Origin: Wenyingzhuangia sp. 2_MG-2023
GTDB lineage: Bacteria; Bacteroidota; Bacteroidia; Flavobacteriales; Flavobacteriaceae
Length of the DNA: 64,000 bases
Assembly (NCBI RefSeq): GCF_030548295.1
Contig: NZ_JAUOSB010000007.1
Location: forward strand, 1 to 64,000
Direction of reading: 5' to 3'
Under the pieces are notes generated by a model, which searched no databases, was not told where the DNA came from, and was given only the letters and a program-made list of their open reading frames with translations. This document shows, piece after piece, positions 27,812-39,122 of this stretch. The position numbers and the translations under genes are program-made. The first letter of the stretch is position 1. Every line of letters begins with the position of its first letter.

Positions 27812-28357
27812 ATGGGAAAAAAGCTAGAAAGCCTTAACAACGAACTTATCACTTTTATAAAACAACAGCCTATCTTTTTTGTAGGAACTGCTGCTTCCAC
27901 GGGTAATGTCAACGTATCACCTAAAGGGATGGATTCTTTTAGAGTCATTAATAACAATAAAATAGTTTGGTTAAACTTAACAGGAAGCGGAAATGAAACT
28001 GCTGCTCATTTGTTAAAACATAATAGAATGACGATTATGTTTTGTGCTTTTGAAGGGAAACCATTGATTTTAAGACTCTATGGAACTGCCAAAATACACC
28101 ATCAAAGAGATGCTGAATACCATCAATTTATTGACTTGTTTCCTGAAACACCTGGTTCTAGACAAATTATAGAAATGGAAGTGGACTTGGTACAGACTTC
28201 TTGTGGTTATGCCGTACCATTTATGGATTACAAAGAAGACAGAACCGTACTAAAAGATTGGGCTCAAAAACAAGGAACAGAAAAAATTGAGACTTATTGG
28301 AAAGAGAAAAACACGAAAAGCATAGATGGTTTTGAAACCAAAATATTAGAACCTTAA
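27812..28357 (+). CDS. PNPOx-like flavin-binding protein
   Basis: 181 residues with the split-barrel FMN-binding fold of the pyridoxamine 5'-phosphate oxidase superfamily: IFFVGTAASTGNVNVSPKG at about 21-39, IVWLNLTGSGNETAAHL, and RMTIMFCAFEGKPLILRLYG. The HQFIDLFPE and SCGYAVPFMDY blocks are those of the subgroup often annotated as pyridoxamine 5'-phosphate oxidase family or general-stress-like protein. It lacks the C-terminal part of true PdxH, so vitamin B6 synthesis is unlikely. The substrate is unknown. A single gene behind the LysR terminator. Confidence 0.85.
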   Translation: MGKKLESLNNELITFIKQQPIFFVGTAASTGNVNVSPKGMDSFRVINNNKIVWLNLTGSGNETAAHLLKHNRMTIMFCAFEGKPLILRLYGTAKIHHQRDAEYHQFIDLFPETPGSRQIIEMEVDLVQTSCGYAVPFMDYKEDRTVLKDWAQKQGTEKIETYWKEKNTKSIDGFETKILEP

Positions 28358-28480
28358 TAAGACACTTACTCTTTTACAAATAACATTTTAAAATATAAAA
28401 CAATTTTCTTGTAGAAATCTAGATTTCAATCCCACAAATTTAGCAGAGCTAAAATCTTAGCAACTAGACACACATTAAAA

Positions 28481-28978
28481 CTAATGATTATACGCTTCCA
28501 GCTTTTTTATCAACGCATCTCTATTTAGCACTGTAGTTGTGTAAGGTGTTAAATTAGCATTGATATTTGTATTTTCCAGCTCGTACATTGCTCCTGTTAT
28601 TGGATCCGTTAACAACATCCCATAAAAGATTCCACCAGAAATCATATAAAAAAGCTCTAGTCCATTTGCTCCATCAGACCATTTCCCCCAGTACATTGGA
28701 TCAATACTACTATCTACTACAAAAAAACTAGGAACAAACCCTTCCTTCTCTACTTTCACATAATACTTTGCTTTAGAAAAATAGCCTGAAGCTGCTTTTA
28801 AATTAAATTGATTAAGTTCACCTCTTGAACTTGCAATCTCTTTCATTTTTTTATTGTAAACAGTTACATTTGAATTTTCTTGACTTTTTACAACAACCGG
28901 ATAAACACTTTTAGAATTTATTGTAGCACAGCTACTTAACAACATAAGCATAGTTAATACGATGTATATATTTCTCAT
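28481..28978 (-). CDS. Small lipoprotein of unknown function, partner of the ankyrin protein
   Basis: 165 residues. The signal MRNIYIVLTMLMLLSSCATI has a good lipobox with Cys17. The mature part starts with a beta-rich domain (NSNVTVYNKKMKEIASSRGE, YYVKVEKEGFVPSFFVVDSS), similar in shape to PEGA-like repeats that link surface proteins, followed by DPMYWGKWSDGANGLELFYM and a hydrophobic Gly-rich stretch (MISGGIFYGMLL). I do not recognise the family. The ankyrin-repeat gene ends 3 bases upstream, so both are co-transcribed. Confidence 0.6.
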   Translation of the reverse strand: MRNIYIVLTMLMLLSSCATINSKSVYPVVVKSQENSNVTVYNKKMKEIASSRGELNQFNLKAASGYFSKAKYYVKVEKEGFVPSFFVVDSSIDPMYWGKWSDGANGLELFYMISGGIFYGMLLTDPITGAMYELENTNINANLTPYTTTVLNRDALIKKLEAYNH

Positions 28979-28981
28979 CCT

Positions 28982-31663
<2,682 letters not shown>

Positions 31664-31769
31664 AGTAAAATTCTTGAAAATTAAAAAAGCATAACAAATT
31701 ATAAACTAATAATTTGCCACACTAAAATAATATTTTTCACCAAAAAAAGAAAAAAATTTTCAACCATCT

Positions 31770-31795
31770 GTTTCTATCATAGAACTGATAGAAAC
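31770..31795 (-). terminator. Possible terminator of the glycosyltransferase/pyrD operon
   Basis: Hairpin GTTTCTATCA/TGATAGAAAC with a six-base loop right after the stop codon of the glycosyltransferase gene. A T run follows only about 20 bases later, so it is a weak candidate. Confidence 0.4.
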
Positions 31796-31800
31796 CAAAG

Positions 31801-32748
31801 CTACTTCTTAAAAAGAATCGTTTTTAAGAAACCAAATCCATAACCTGCCATTTGCACCAAAGTAGTAATGACGGATAAAAATGCAACTTCAATATTTTTA
31901 TTCACCCAAAGAGAATTCATAAACAATAAAGTAAAGTAGAAGTAGTACAAGACAATGAATTGCCAAAAGCCAAAGACAAACAACAATGAAGACAAAATAA
32001 ATCCTACAATAAAAACACTTGGAAACCAATATGTAATTTTTGACGTACCAGGATATTTTTTATTCAGCACAGGTCTTGCACTTCCAAATTTATATGTCTG
32101 TTTGTAAAATGCTACCAAAGATGTTCTTCGTTTGTGATAAACGTAAGCTTTCTCTATCAATTGAGTTTCAAAACCGTGACTCCACAGCCTAAAAGCCAAA
32201 TCAATATCCTCACCTACTTTCATTTTAGAAAATCCTCCTGTTTCCTTAAAAGCATTTTTAGAAATTCCAAAATTAAAACTCCTTGGCTGAAATTTTCCAA
32301 TTCCTTTTTTCTTTCCCCTAATTCCTCCAGTGGTCAACAATGAGGTCATTGAAAAATTAATTGCTTTTTGAAAAGTAGTAAAACTAGAATGTGCTGCATC
32401 TGGACCACCAAAAGCATCTGTATAATTCTTTTTTAAAGCTTTATGAACTTTTTTTAAATAATTAGAAGGAACCAAAACATCTGAATCTAACACAATAAAA
32501 TATCTTCCTTCAGCTTGAGACATTCCATAGTTCCTAGCCATTCCAGCTCCTTGATTTTCAGTAATAAAATACTGAATGTTCAAGCTATCTTGGTAACGTT
32601 TTACTACATCTTTTGCAGGTTCTTCAGATCCATCTTCCACAATCACCACTTCAAAAGGTTTGTGAAATTCTTGCTTTGTCAAACTAAACAACAATTCATC
32701 TATTTCTTGTGATCTGTTATACACAGGAATAACAAAAGAATATACCAT
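31801..32748 (-). CDS. Family 2 glycosyltransferase with C-terminal membrane segments
   Basis: 315 residues. GT-A fold: FVIPVYNRSQEIDELL at 5-20, VVIVEDGSEE (nucleotide-binding Asp), YFIVLDSDVLVPSNYL with the metal-binding DSD, and KVGEDIDLAFRLWSHGF with the ED acceptor motif. Residues about 235-312 hold three hydrophobic segments (YWFPSVFIVGFILSSLLFVF, FIVLYYFYFTLLFMNSLW and AFLSVITTLVQMAGYGFGFL), so the enzyme is held at the inner membrane, as in polysaccharide or glycolipid synthesis. The sugar is unknown. The gene follows pyrD by 6 bases, a link of convenience rather than of pathway. Confidence 0.88.
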   Translation of the reverse strand: MVYSFVIPVYNRSQEIDELLFSLTKQEFHKPFEVVIVEDGSEEPAKDVVKRYQDSLNIQYFITENQGAGMARNYGMSQAEGRYFIVLDSDVLVPSNYLKKVHKALKKNYTDAFGGPDAAHSSFTTFQKAINFSMTSLLTTGGIRGKKKGIGKFQPRSFNFGISKNAFKETGGFSKMKVGEDIDLAFRLWSHGFETQLIEKAYVYHKRRTSLVAFYKQTYKFGSARPVLNKKYPGTSKITYWFPSVFIVGFILSSLLFVFGFWQFIVLYYFYFTLLFMNSLWVNKNIEVAFLSVITTLVQMAGYGFGFLKTILFKK

Positions 32749-32754
32749 AATAGT

Positions 32755-33795
32755 TTAGGAAGCTTTTAGAATAGCCTTGTTTATTTTTTTGACCAACGCA
32801 GGTCCTTCATAAATAAACCCTGTATAAACTTGTACCAAATCTGCTCCCGCAGCTATTTTTTCTAAAGCATCTTCGGCAGTATGAATTCCTCCAACACCTA
32901 TAATTGGAAACGCTTTGTTAGATTTTTCAGCCAAATATTTGATCACAGCTGTACTTCTATCTTTGACTGGTTTTCCACTCAAACCTCCATTTCCAATTGC
33001 ATTTAATTGCGCTTCTGTAGCAATCAAACCATCTCTATTTACAGAAGTGTTAGATGCAATTACTCCGTCTAACTTTGTTTCTGCCACCAAATCTATAATT
33101 TCATCCAATTGAATGTTATTCAAATCTGGAGCTATTTTTAATAAAATTGGTCTTCTCTCTTTTTTAGATTTATTGATTTTTTGCACTGCTGCAATCAACT
33201 CTAACAAATAATCTTTATCTCCTAATTTGGCATGGCTGCTTACGTTTGGACAACTTACATTCAACACAAAATAATCTACATAAGCATGTAGTTCTTCAAA
33301 CACATCACAATAATCTTGCGTGTATTGTTCTGTAGCAATGTTGGTGTTTTTACCAATATTTCCACCTACAATAACTTTTCCTTTGTTGCTTTTTAAATTC
33401 TCAACAATTTCTTTTACCCCCAAATTGTTAAACCCCATTCTATTGATAATGGCTTGGTCTTCTTTCAAGCGAAACAATCTTTTTTTAGGATTTCCTTCTT
33501 GTCCTTTTGGAGTTACAGTACCTATTTCTATAAAACCAAATCCAAAATCAGCCAGTTCGTTAAACAAAACAGCATTTTTATCAAATCCTGCCGCTAAACC
33601 TACGGGGTTTTCAAATCTAATACCAAATAATTCTCTATTCAACCTACCATCTTCTACTTTAAAAAGAGCTTTATTCAATAAAGAAACTCCAGGTATTTTT
33701 GAAAGAAACTTTACCATGTCAAACACAAAGTAATGTACTTTTTCTGGGTCAAATTGAAAGAAAATTGGACGAATAATTGCTTTGTATAGACTCAT
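32755..33795 (-). CDS. pyrD: Dihydroorotate dehydrogenase, class 2 (quinone-linked)
   Basis: Oxidises dihydroorotate to orotate in pyrimidine synthesis, passing electrons to membrane quinone. 346 residues from ATG 33795. The N-terminal helices ([21 protein letters not shown]) that reach the membrane in class 2 enzymes are present. Motifs: [49 protein letters not shown] with the catalytic Ser, KIAPDL, SNTS, GGLSGKP, IGVGGI and [10 protein letters not shown] longer frame opens with GTG at 33819, but a perfect -7 element overlaps that codon, so it is excluded. Confidence 0.96.
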   Translation of the reverse strand: MSLYKAIIRPIFFQFDPEKVHYFVFDMVKFLSKIPGVSLLNKALFKVEDGRLNRELFGIRFENPVGLAAGFDKNAVLFNELADFGFGFIEIGTVTPKGQEGNPKKRLFRLKEDQAIINRMGFNNLGVKEIVENLKSNKGKVIVGGNIGKNTNIATEQYTQDYCDVFEELHAYVDYFVLNVSCPNVSSHAKLGDKDYLLELIAAVQKINKSKKERRPILLKIAPDLNNIQLDEIIDLVAETKLDGVIASNTSVNRDGLIATEAQLNAIGNGGLSGKPVKDRSTAVIKYLAEKSNKAFPIIGVGGIHTAEDALEKIAAGADLVQVYTGFIYEGPALVKKINKAILKAS

Positions 33796-33818
33796 AGTCT
33801 TGGTTTTGTTGGTTGACA

Positions 33819-33826
33819 CAAATTTA
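33819..33826 (-). promoter_or_regulatory. -7 element of pyrD
   Basis: Minus strand TAAATTTG, an exact TAnnTTTG match, ending 24 bases before the ATG. A TTTG on the minus strand near 33850-33853 stands about 23 bases upstream as a loose -33 element. Confidence 0.55.
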
Positions 33827-33868
33827 CGAACTTTATTCTATCCTTTAGACAAAACAAACTTCAAAAAA

Positions 33869-33895
33869 AAGCCTTTACTTATTCAGTAAAGGCTT
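33869..33895 (-). terminator. Terminator of pheT
   Basis: Stem AAGCCTTTACT/AGTAAAGGCTT with loop of five; on the minus strand it is followed by eight T. It lies 7 bases behind the pheT stop codon. Confidence 0.85.
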
Positions 33896-33901
33896 GGTTA
33901 T

Positions 33902-36328
33902 TTATCTTAAAGTAGCTTCAAATTGCCTTTCAAAAGAATTTTGCAACTTGCTCATTATTTTCTCTATCTGTTTATCATCCAGAGTTTTATTTTCATCCTG
34001 AAGCACAAAACTTAAGGCATAAGATTTTTTCCCGTAAGGTAATTTATCTCCTTCGTAAACATCAAACAAATCTACCTCTTTTAACAATTGTTTCTCTGCT
34101 TGAAAAGCTGCATTGTACAAATCTTTAAAAGCAACACTATTGTTTAATAACAATGCCAAATCTCTTTTTACCAAAGGATATTTTGGTAGCGTATTTACTT
34201 TTAGTTTGTTGTTTTGTGAAACTTTTAGAATAGTATCCCAATTAAAATCGGCATAATAAACCGGTTGTTTTATTCCGAATTCTTTTAATATTTTAGGGCT
34301 AACTCTTCCTAAATCTACCAAAGCCATTCTTCCCAAGCTCAATGAAATCCCTTCAGAAAACACATCATTTTTAGTAGGTGTAACCTTTAATTTTGCGTGT
34401 CCTAATCTCTCTAAAACTCCCGTTACAACTGCTTTTAAATAGTAGAAATCTGTTTTTTGATTAGGCACATTCCACGCATCTTTATTTCTATTTCCAGAAA
34501 CAAACAGTGTCAAATGTTTTAATTCCTCATATTTTTCACCGTATTTATGATATGTTTTTCCAAATTCATAAAACTTGATGTCGTTATTTTTTCTATTGAT
34601 ATTGTAAGCAACAGATTCCAAACCACTAAACAGCAAAGACTGACGCATCACAGCCAAATCTCCACTCAAAGGATTCAACATTTCTACGTTGTTCTCTGCA
34701 TTTAAATTTTCAGAAAGATTTACATAAGACGGCTTTGTTAATGAATTTGCCATCGTTTCATTAAAACCTTGAACTCTTAATTGCTCTGCTATTGCATTTT
34801 CTGTTTTTACTCCATCAAACCTAGAAGGCTCAATAGATGTATTTAACTTGTGAGAAAATTCAATATTGTTATATCCATAAACTCGTAAAATTTCCTCTAC
34901 AATATCTGCTTCTCTTTGTACATCTACTCTGTATGCCGGAACCACCAAACCTAAACCACCTTCGGTTTCACTATTGATTTTTATTTCTAACGAAGCTAAA
35001 ATATTTTTAATCGTATCTTTTGGTAAAGTTTGACCAATAATTCTTGTGACATTTTCATAAGACACAAAAACTTCAAAATCTTCTATTTTATTAGGATATA
35101 CCATATCTACATCAGAAACTGTTTTACCTCCAGTAACCTCTTCTATCAAAAGTGCTGCTCTGATCAATGCATATTTGGTAATATTAGGATCAATTCCTCT
35201 TTCAAAACGGAAAGAAGCATCGGTGTTTAGCCCATGTCTTTTGGCTGTTTTACGTATGGGAATAGGGTTGAAATAAGCTGCTTCTAAAAAGATAGAGCTG
35301 GTATGGTTTTTCACTCCAGAATCTAAACCTCCTAAAACTCCCGCCATACACAATGGTGTTTCATCCGCATCACAAATCATCAAGTCTTCTTCACTCAACT
35401 CACGCTCTACACCATCTAACGTTGTAAACTTTGTTCCTTCTGGCAATGTTGTTACCACTACTTTACCTCCTGTAATTTTATTTGCGTCAAAAGCATGTAA
35501 TGGCTGTCCCAATTCGTGCAATACATAATTGGTAATATCTACTACATTGTTGATTGATTTAACCCCAATAGCTTTCAACCTATTTTGTAACCATTCCGGA
35601 GAATCTGCAACTTTTATATCTTTAATAGCAACACCTGCATATTTTGGAGCTAATTCAAAATTCTTTACGTGAATGTCAAATTTCATTGCTCTTTCGTACA
35701 CATGAAAATCACTTACTGATGGAGAAATCAATTCTTTCTGAACACCATGTTGTAACAAACCTGCTTTTAAATCTCTAGCAACTCCTAAATGACTCATTGC
35801 ATCTGCACGGTTAGGCGTCAATCCAATTTCAAAAACCTCATCTACTTCTATATTGAATACCTCAGCAACAGGAGTTCCTGGTACCAAATCTGCATCTAAG
35901 ACTAAAATTCCATCATGACCTGAACCTAAACCTAATTCATCTTCGGCACATATCATTCCATGACTTTCTTCTCCTCTAATCTTTCCTTTCTTAATTTTAA
36001 ACCCTTCTCCTTTTTCATCATACAACATGGTACCAACTGTTGCTACAGGCACTTTTTGTCCTGCCGCTACATTAGGAGCACCACACACTACTTGTATAGG
36101 AGCTTCTCCACCTATATTTACTGTAGTTATGCTTAATTTATCCGCATTAGGATGCTTCTCACAAGTCAAAACTGCACCAACAACCACACCTTCCAAACTA
36201 CCTTTGATAGACTCTACTTTTTCTATCCCTTCAACCTCTAATCCAAGATCAGTCAACAATTCACCAGTCTTTTCTGCTTCCCAGTCAATCTTTATAAATT
36301 GTTTTAACCAATTGTATGATATCTTCAT
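33902..36328 (-). CDS. pheT: Phenylalanine--tRNA ligase, beta subunit
   Basis: 808 residues, the usual length. Domains in order: N-terminal B1 part (MKISYNWLKQFIKIDWEAEK), EMAP/OB tRNA-binding domain at about 42-155 (GAVLTCEKHPNADKLSITTV, VVCGAPNVAAGQKVPVA), B3/B4 editing domain about 215-400 (VVDITNYVLHELGQPLHAFD), B5 domain, the pseudo-catalytic core, and the FDX-ACB anticodon-binding domain at the C-terminus (LPKYPLVKRDLALLLNN). The alpha subunit gene is not adjacent, as is usual in flavobacteria, and lies outside the window. Confidence 0.97.
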   Translation of the reverse strand: MKISYNWLKQFIKIDWEAEKTGELLTDLGLEVEGIEKVESIKGSLEGVVVGAVLTCEKHPNADKLSITTVNIGGEAPIQVVCGAPNVAAGQKVPVATVGTMLYDEKGEGFKIKKGKIRGEESHGMICAEDELGLGSGHDGILVLDADLVPGTPVAEVFNIEVDEVFEIGLTPNRADAMSHLGVARDLKAGLLQHGVQKELISPSVSDFHVYERAMKFDIHVKNFELAPKYAGVAIKDIKVADSPEWLQNRLKAIGVKSINNVVDITNYVLHELGQPLHAFDANKITGGKVVVTTLPEGTKFTTLDGVERELSEEDLMICDADETPLCMAGVLGGLDSGVKNHTSSIFLEAAYFNPIPIRKTAKRHGLNTDASFRFERGIDPNITKYALIRAALLIEEVTGGKTVSDVDMVYPNKIEDFEVFVSYENVTRIIGQTLPKDTIKNILASLEIKINSETEGGLGLVVPAYRVDVQREADIVEEILRVYGYNNIEFSHKLNTSIEPSRFDGVKTENAIAEQLRVQGFNETMANSLTKPSYVNLSENLNAENNVEMLNPLSGDLAVMRQSLLFSGLESVAYNINRKNNDIKFYEFGKTYHKYGEKYEELKHLTLFVSGNRNKDAWNVPNQKTDFYYLKAVVTGVLERLGHAKLKVTPTKNDVFSEGISLSLGRMALVDLGRVSPKILKEFGIKQPVYYADFNWDTILKVSQNNKLKVNTLPKYPLVKRDLALLLNNSVAFKDLYNAAFQAEKQLLKEVDLFDVYEGDKLPYGKKSYALSFVLQDENKTLDDKQIEKIMSKLQNSFERQFEATLR

Positions 36329-36480
36329 GTGTTCAAAAATTTATTTGAGTTCGCAAATTTACGATTTCAATTAGCAATGTGCAATATATAGATAGACAAT
36401 TAGAAAACACTCTAATCATCAAATTATTAACACTAAAATCCGTCTTATTTCACAACGAATATTGTTCTTTAAAAACACAG

Positions 36481-38580
36481 TTAACTAATGTTTGCCCATA
36501 TACTTGTTCTTTTATGTATCTGTTGGTATGTTTTTTTAATTGGTGTGTTTTTGGGCAAAAGCAAATTTGGGTCTTCTCTCAATACTTCTAACGCCATATT
36601 TCTTGCCATATGCAATTCTTTAGAATCTCTAACCAAATCTGCTATTTTTAAATTCAACACACCACTTTGTTGTGTTCCCATTAAATTACCTGGTCCTCTT
36701 AATTTCAAATCTACTTCTGCAATTTCAAAACCATCACTTGTTCTTACCATGGTTTCCAATCTTGTTTTTGAATCGTTAGAGAGTTTTACTCCTGACATTA
36801 AAATACAATAACTTTGATCTCCTCCACGTCCTACTCTTCCTCTTAATTGATGCAATTGTGACAAACCAAAACGTTCTGCACTTTCTATCACCATTACAGA
36901 AGCATTTGGTACGTTTACCCCCACTTCTATTACCGTGGTTGCTACCATAATTTGAGTTTCTCCTTTTACAAAGCGTTGCATTTCAAACTCTTTATCTGCG
37001 GGCTTCATCTTTCCATGCACAATACTTATTTTGTAGTCTGGCAACGGAAATTCCCTCTGAATACTCTCGTAACCATCTTGTAAATCTTTATAATCCATCG
37101 CTTCAGATTCTTCTATCAATGGATACACAACATATACTTGTCTGCCTTTGGATATTTCATCTCTCATAAACTTAAATACTCTCAAACGAGAACTATCAAA
37201 TCGATGTACGGTTTGAACCTCTTTTCTGCCCGGAGGAAGTTCGTCTATAATAGATACATCCAAATCTCCATAAGCACTCATCGCCAATGTTCTAGGAATT
37301 GGTGTTGCTGTCATAATTAAAATGTGTGGAGGCAAATCATTTTTCATCCACATTTTAGAACGTTGTGCTACTCCAAAACGGTGTTGTTCATCTATAACAG
37401 CCAATCCCAAATTTTTAAAAACCACTTTATCTTCTAAAATAGCATGGGTACCAATCAAAATTTGCAAACTCCCATCTTCCAAACTTTCATGAATAACACG
37501 TCTTTCTTTGATTCGAGTAGCTCCTGTCAATAATTTTACAGAAATATCAAAAGGAGCCACCAATTCGGAAATAGCTTGGTAATGCTGACTTGCTAAAATA
37601 GCCGTTGGGGCCAAAATAGCCGTTTGAAAATCATTGTCCAAAGCCATCAACATGGTCAACAACGCAACAATAGTTTTTCCTGCACCCACATCTCCTTGTA
37701 ACAACCTATTCATATGAGCACCACTTGCCATGTCTGCTCTAATTTCTTTCAACACTCTTTTTTGAGCATTGGTCAAATCAAATTTTAATCCTGATTTATA
37801 AAACGAATTAAAAATAGGACCTACTTTTTCAAAAACATAACCTTTTATCTTGTCTTTTCGAATCAACTTATTTCTAATCAATTGCATTTGAATGTAAAAA
37901 AACTCTTCAAACTTCAATCGTTTCTGAGCTTTAGCTAACTGTTCTTGATTTTTTGGAAAATGAATATTCAATAAAGCTTCTCTTTTTGTCAGCAACTCTA
38001 ACTCTTGAACAATTTCATCTGATAAAGTTTCTTCAATAAAAGCATATGACTCCTTAAGCAAATGTTGCATTGCTCTGGACATTACTTTGTTATTAAAACC
38101 TTTGGCACTCATTTTTTCAGTAGATGGATAAACTGCTTGTAATCCCGAAACCAAACTTTTTTTATAATTAGCCTCCAATTCCATTTCTGGATGTGCCATG
38201 CTGAAATTGCCATTAAAAAAATTTATTTTTCCATAAATAACGTACGAATCGTTGATTTTGATGCTCGATTTTAGCCATTTTGATGCTCTAAACCACACCA
38301 ATTCCATCGTTCCAGTGCCATCTTTAAAAATTCCGACCAATCTTGAACCTCTTTTTTGCTTGATTTCTTTTAGCTCTATGACCACTCCTTTTACCTGAAC
38401 TTCAGTATTGCTAGGTAATAGTTCATTGATGGAGAATATTTTTGATTTATCTACGTATTTATTTGGAAATAAATTCAACAATTGATTGGCCGTAAATATC
38501 CCTAATTCTTTCTGGAGCATCGTAGCCTTAGAAGGTCCCATCCCTGATAAAAAGGAAATATTAACATCAAAATCAAACAT
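36481..38580 (-). CDS. recG: ATP-dependent DNA helicase RecG
   Basis: 699 residues. Branch-migrating helicase that rescues stalled replication forks and processes recombination junctions. The N-terminal wedge/OB domain (about 60-150) contains ELVWFRASKWLKSSIKINDS and is followed by the SF2 core: QGDVGAGKTIVALLTM (Walker A), IGTHAILEDKVVF, LAVIDEQHRFGVAQR (DExH box), TATPIPRTLAM, and the second lobe with VIEVGVNVPNASVMVIESAE and LSQLHQLRGRVGRGG. All helicase motifs are intact. It stands alone; no terminator is evident behind it. Confidence 0.97.
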   Translation of the reverse strand: MFDFDVNISFLSGMGPSKATMLQKELGIFTANQLLNLFPNKYVDKSKIFSINELLPSNTEVQVKGVVIELKEIKQKRGSRLVGIFKDGTGTMELVWFRASKWLKSSIKINDSYVIYGKINFFNGNFSMAHPEMELEANYKKSLVSGLQAVYPSTEKMSAKGFNNKVMSRAMQHLLKESYAFIEETLSDEIVQELELLTKREALLNIHFPKNQEQLAKAQKRLKFEEFFYIQMQLIRNKLIRKDKIKGYVFEKVGPIFNSFYKSGLKFDLTNAQKRVLKEIRADMASGAHMNRLLQGDVGAGKTIVALLTMLMALDNDFQTAILAPTAILASQHYQAISELVAPFDISVKLLTGATRIKERRVIHESLEDGSLQILIGTHAILEDKVVFKNLGLAVIDEQHRFGVAQRSKMWMKNDLPPHILIMTATPIPRTLAMSAYGDLDVSIIDELPPGRKEVQTVHRFDSSRLRVFKFMRDEISKGRQVYVVYPLIEESEAMDYKDLQDGYESIQREFPLPDYKISIVHGKMKPADKEFEMQRFVKGETQIMVATTVIEVGVNVPNASVMVIESAERFGLSQLHQLRGRVGRGGDQSYCILMSGVKLSNDSKTRLETMVRTSDGFEIAEVDLKLRGPGNLMGTQQSGVLNLKIADLVRDSKELHMARNMALEVLREDPNLLLPKNTPIKKTYQQIHKRTSIWANIS

Positions 38581-38747
38581 ATTTATCTATTTTTTTCATC
38601 TACAAATCTCATTTTACACAACACTTAATTGCTATTCAAGCATAATAAAAACCTCGTAAAAACATTCAGTACCAATACTTACAAATTTTAACCGTAAAAA
38701 GAGTAAAAACTCAAAAAAACCTACGTAAGCCTCACTAAAAACAACAA

Positions 38748-38763
38748 TTATCAACTTTGATAA
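38748..38763. promoter_or_regulatory. Possible operator palindrome upstream of recG
   Basis: TTATCAA-CT-TTGATAA, perfect 7-base arms, in the 540-base space between recG and the RsmB-type gene. No regulator can be assigned. Confidence 0.3.
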
Positions 38764-38853
38764 CACAAGCAAATAACTAGATAAAAAAACACTCTTACTA
38801 TGCTTGCATTACAATATTCTAGAGATAATTCTTTTTTTTATTGAATTTTTATT

Positions 38854-38861
38854 TAAATTTG
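38854..38861 (+). promoter_or_regulatory. -7 element of the structured RNA
   Basis: TAAATTTG matches TAnnTTTG exactly and would start transcription near 38868, just before the folded region. The -33 region is only T-rich. Confidence 0.55.
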
Positions 38862-38867
38862 CAATCA

Positions 38868-38995
38868 TTAACATGCTTATTTTCAGCTTGTTTAATTCGA
38901 CACATAAGCTACCCCTAAAGTTTAAACTCTAAACAAGGGTAAAGGTAATACTATCTACACCCTTGCTTTAGTCGGCTTAATTAAGGCACATATTT
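38868..38995 (+). ncRNA. Structured non-coding RNA, 6S-like candidate
   Basis: No coding potential, own promoter, and a nested fold. Closing helix: 38887-38901 with 38971-38985, 13 of 15 positions paired including G-T. Middle helix: CTAAAG 38915-38920 with CTTTAG 38966-38971, leaving a 13-base one-sided bulge (38902-38914). Upper helix: CAAGGGT 38934-38940 with ACCCTTG 38959-38965, closed by an 18-base loop. A long closing stem, a large bulge and an apical stem-loop in about 120 bases recall the 6S-Flavo RNA described for Bacteroidota, which would bind RNA polymerase as a promoter mimic. The one-sided bulge is unlike the classic two-sided bubble, so the name is tentative. Confidence 0.45.
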
Positions 38996-39092
38996 AATCA
39001 GTCTCGACCTTATTTTCTTCAAAAATAAATGAAAGAAATTATTCATGGTAATTTTAATGAATATGTTTACATAAGAGGCAATAAAAAACGCT

Positions 39093-39100
39093 TAACTTTG
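39093..39100 (+). promoter_or_regulatory. -7 element of the RsmB-type gene
   Basis: TAACTTTG matches TAnnTTTG, 22 bases before the ATG at 39123. It gives the gene its own promoter, separate from the RNA upstream. Confidence 0.55.
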
Positions 39101-39122
39101 TCATCAAATAGTTTAAGATCAT

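Noticed and set aside
33320-33733. Plus-strand frame of 137 codons inside pyrD
   Set aside because: Antisense shadow of a well-conserved gene.
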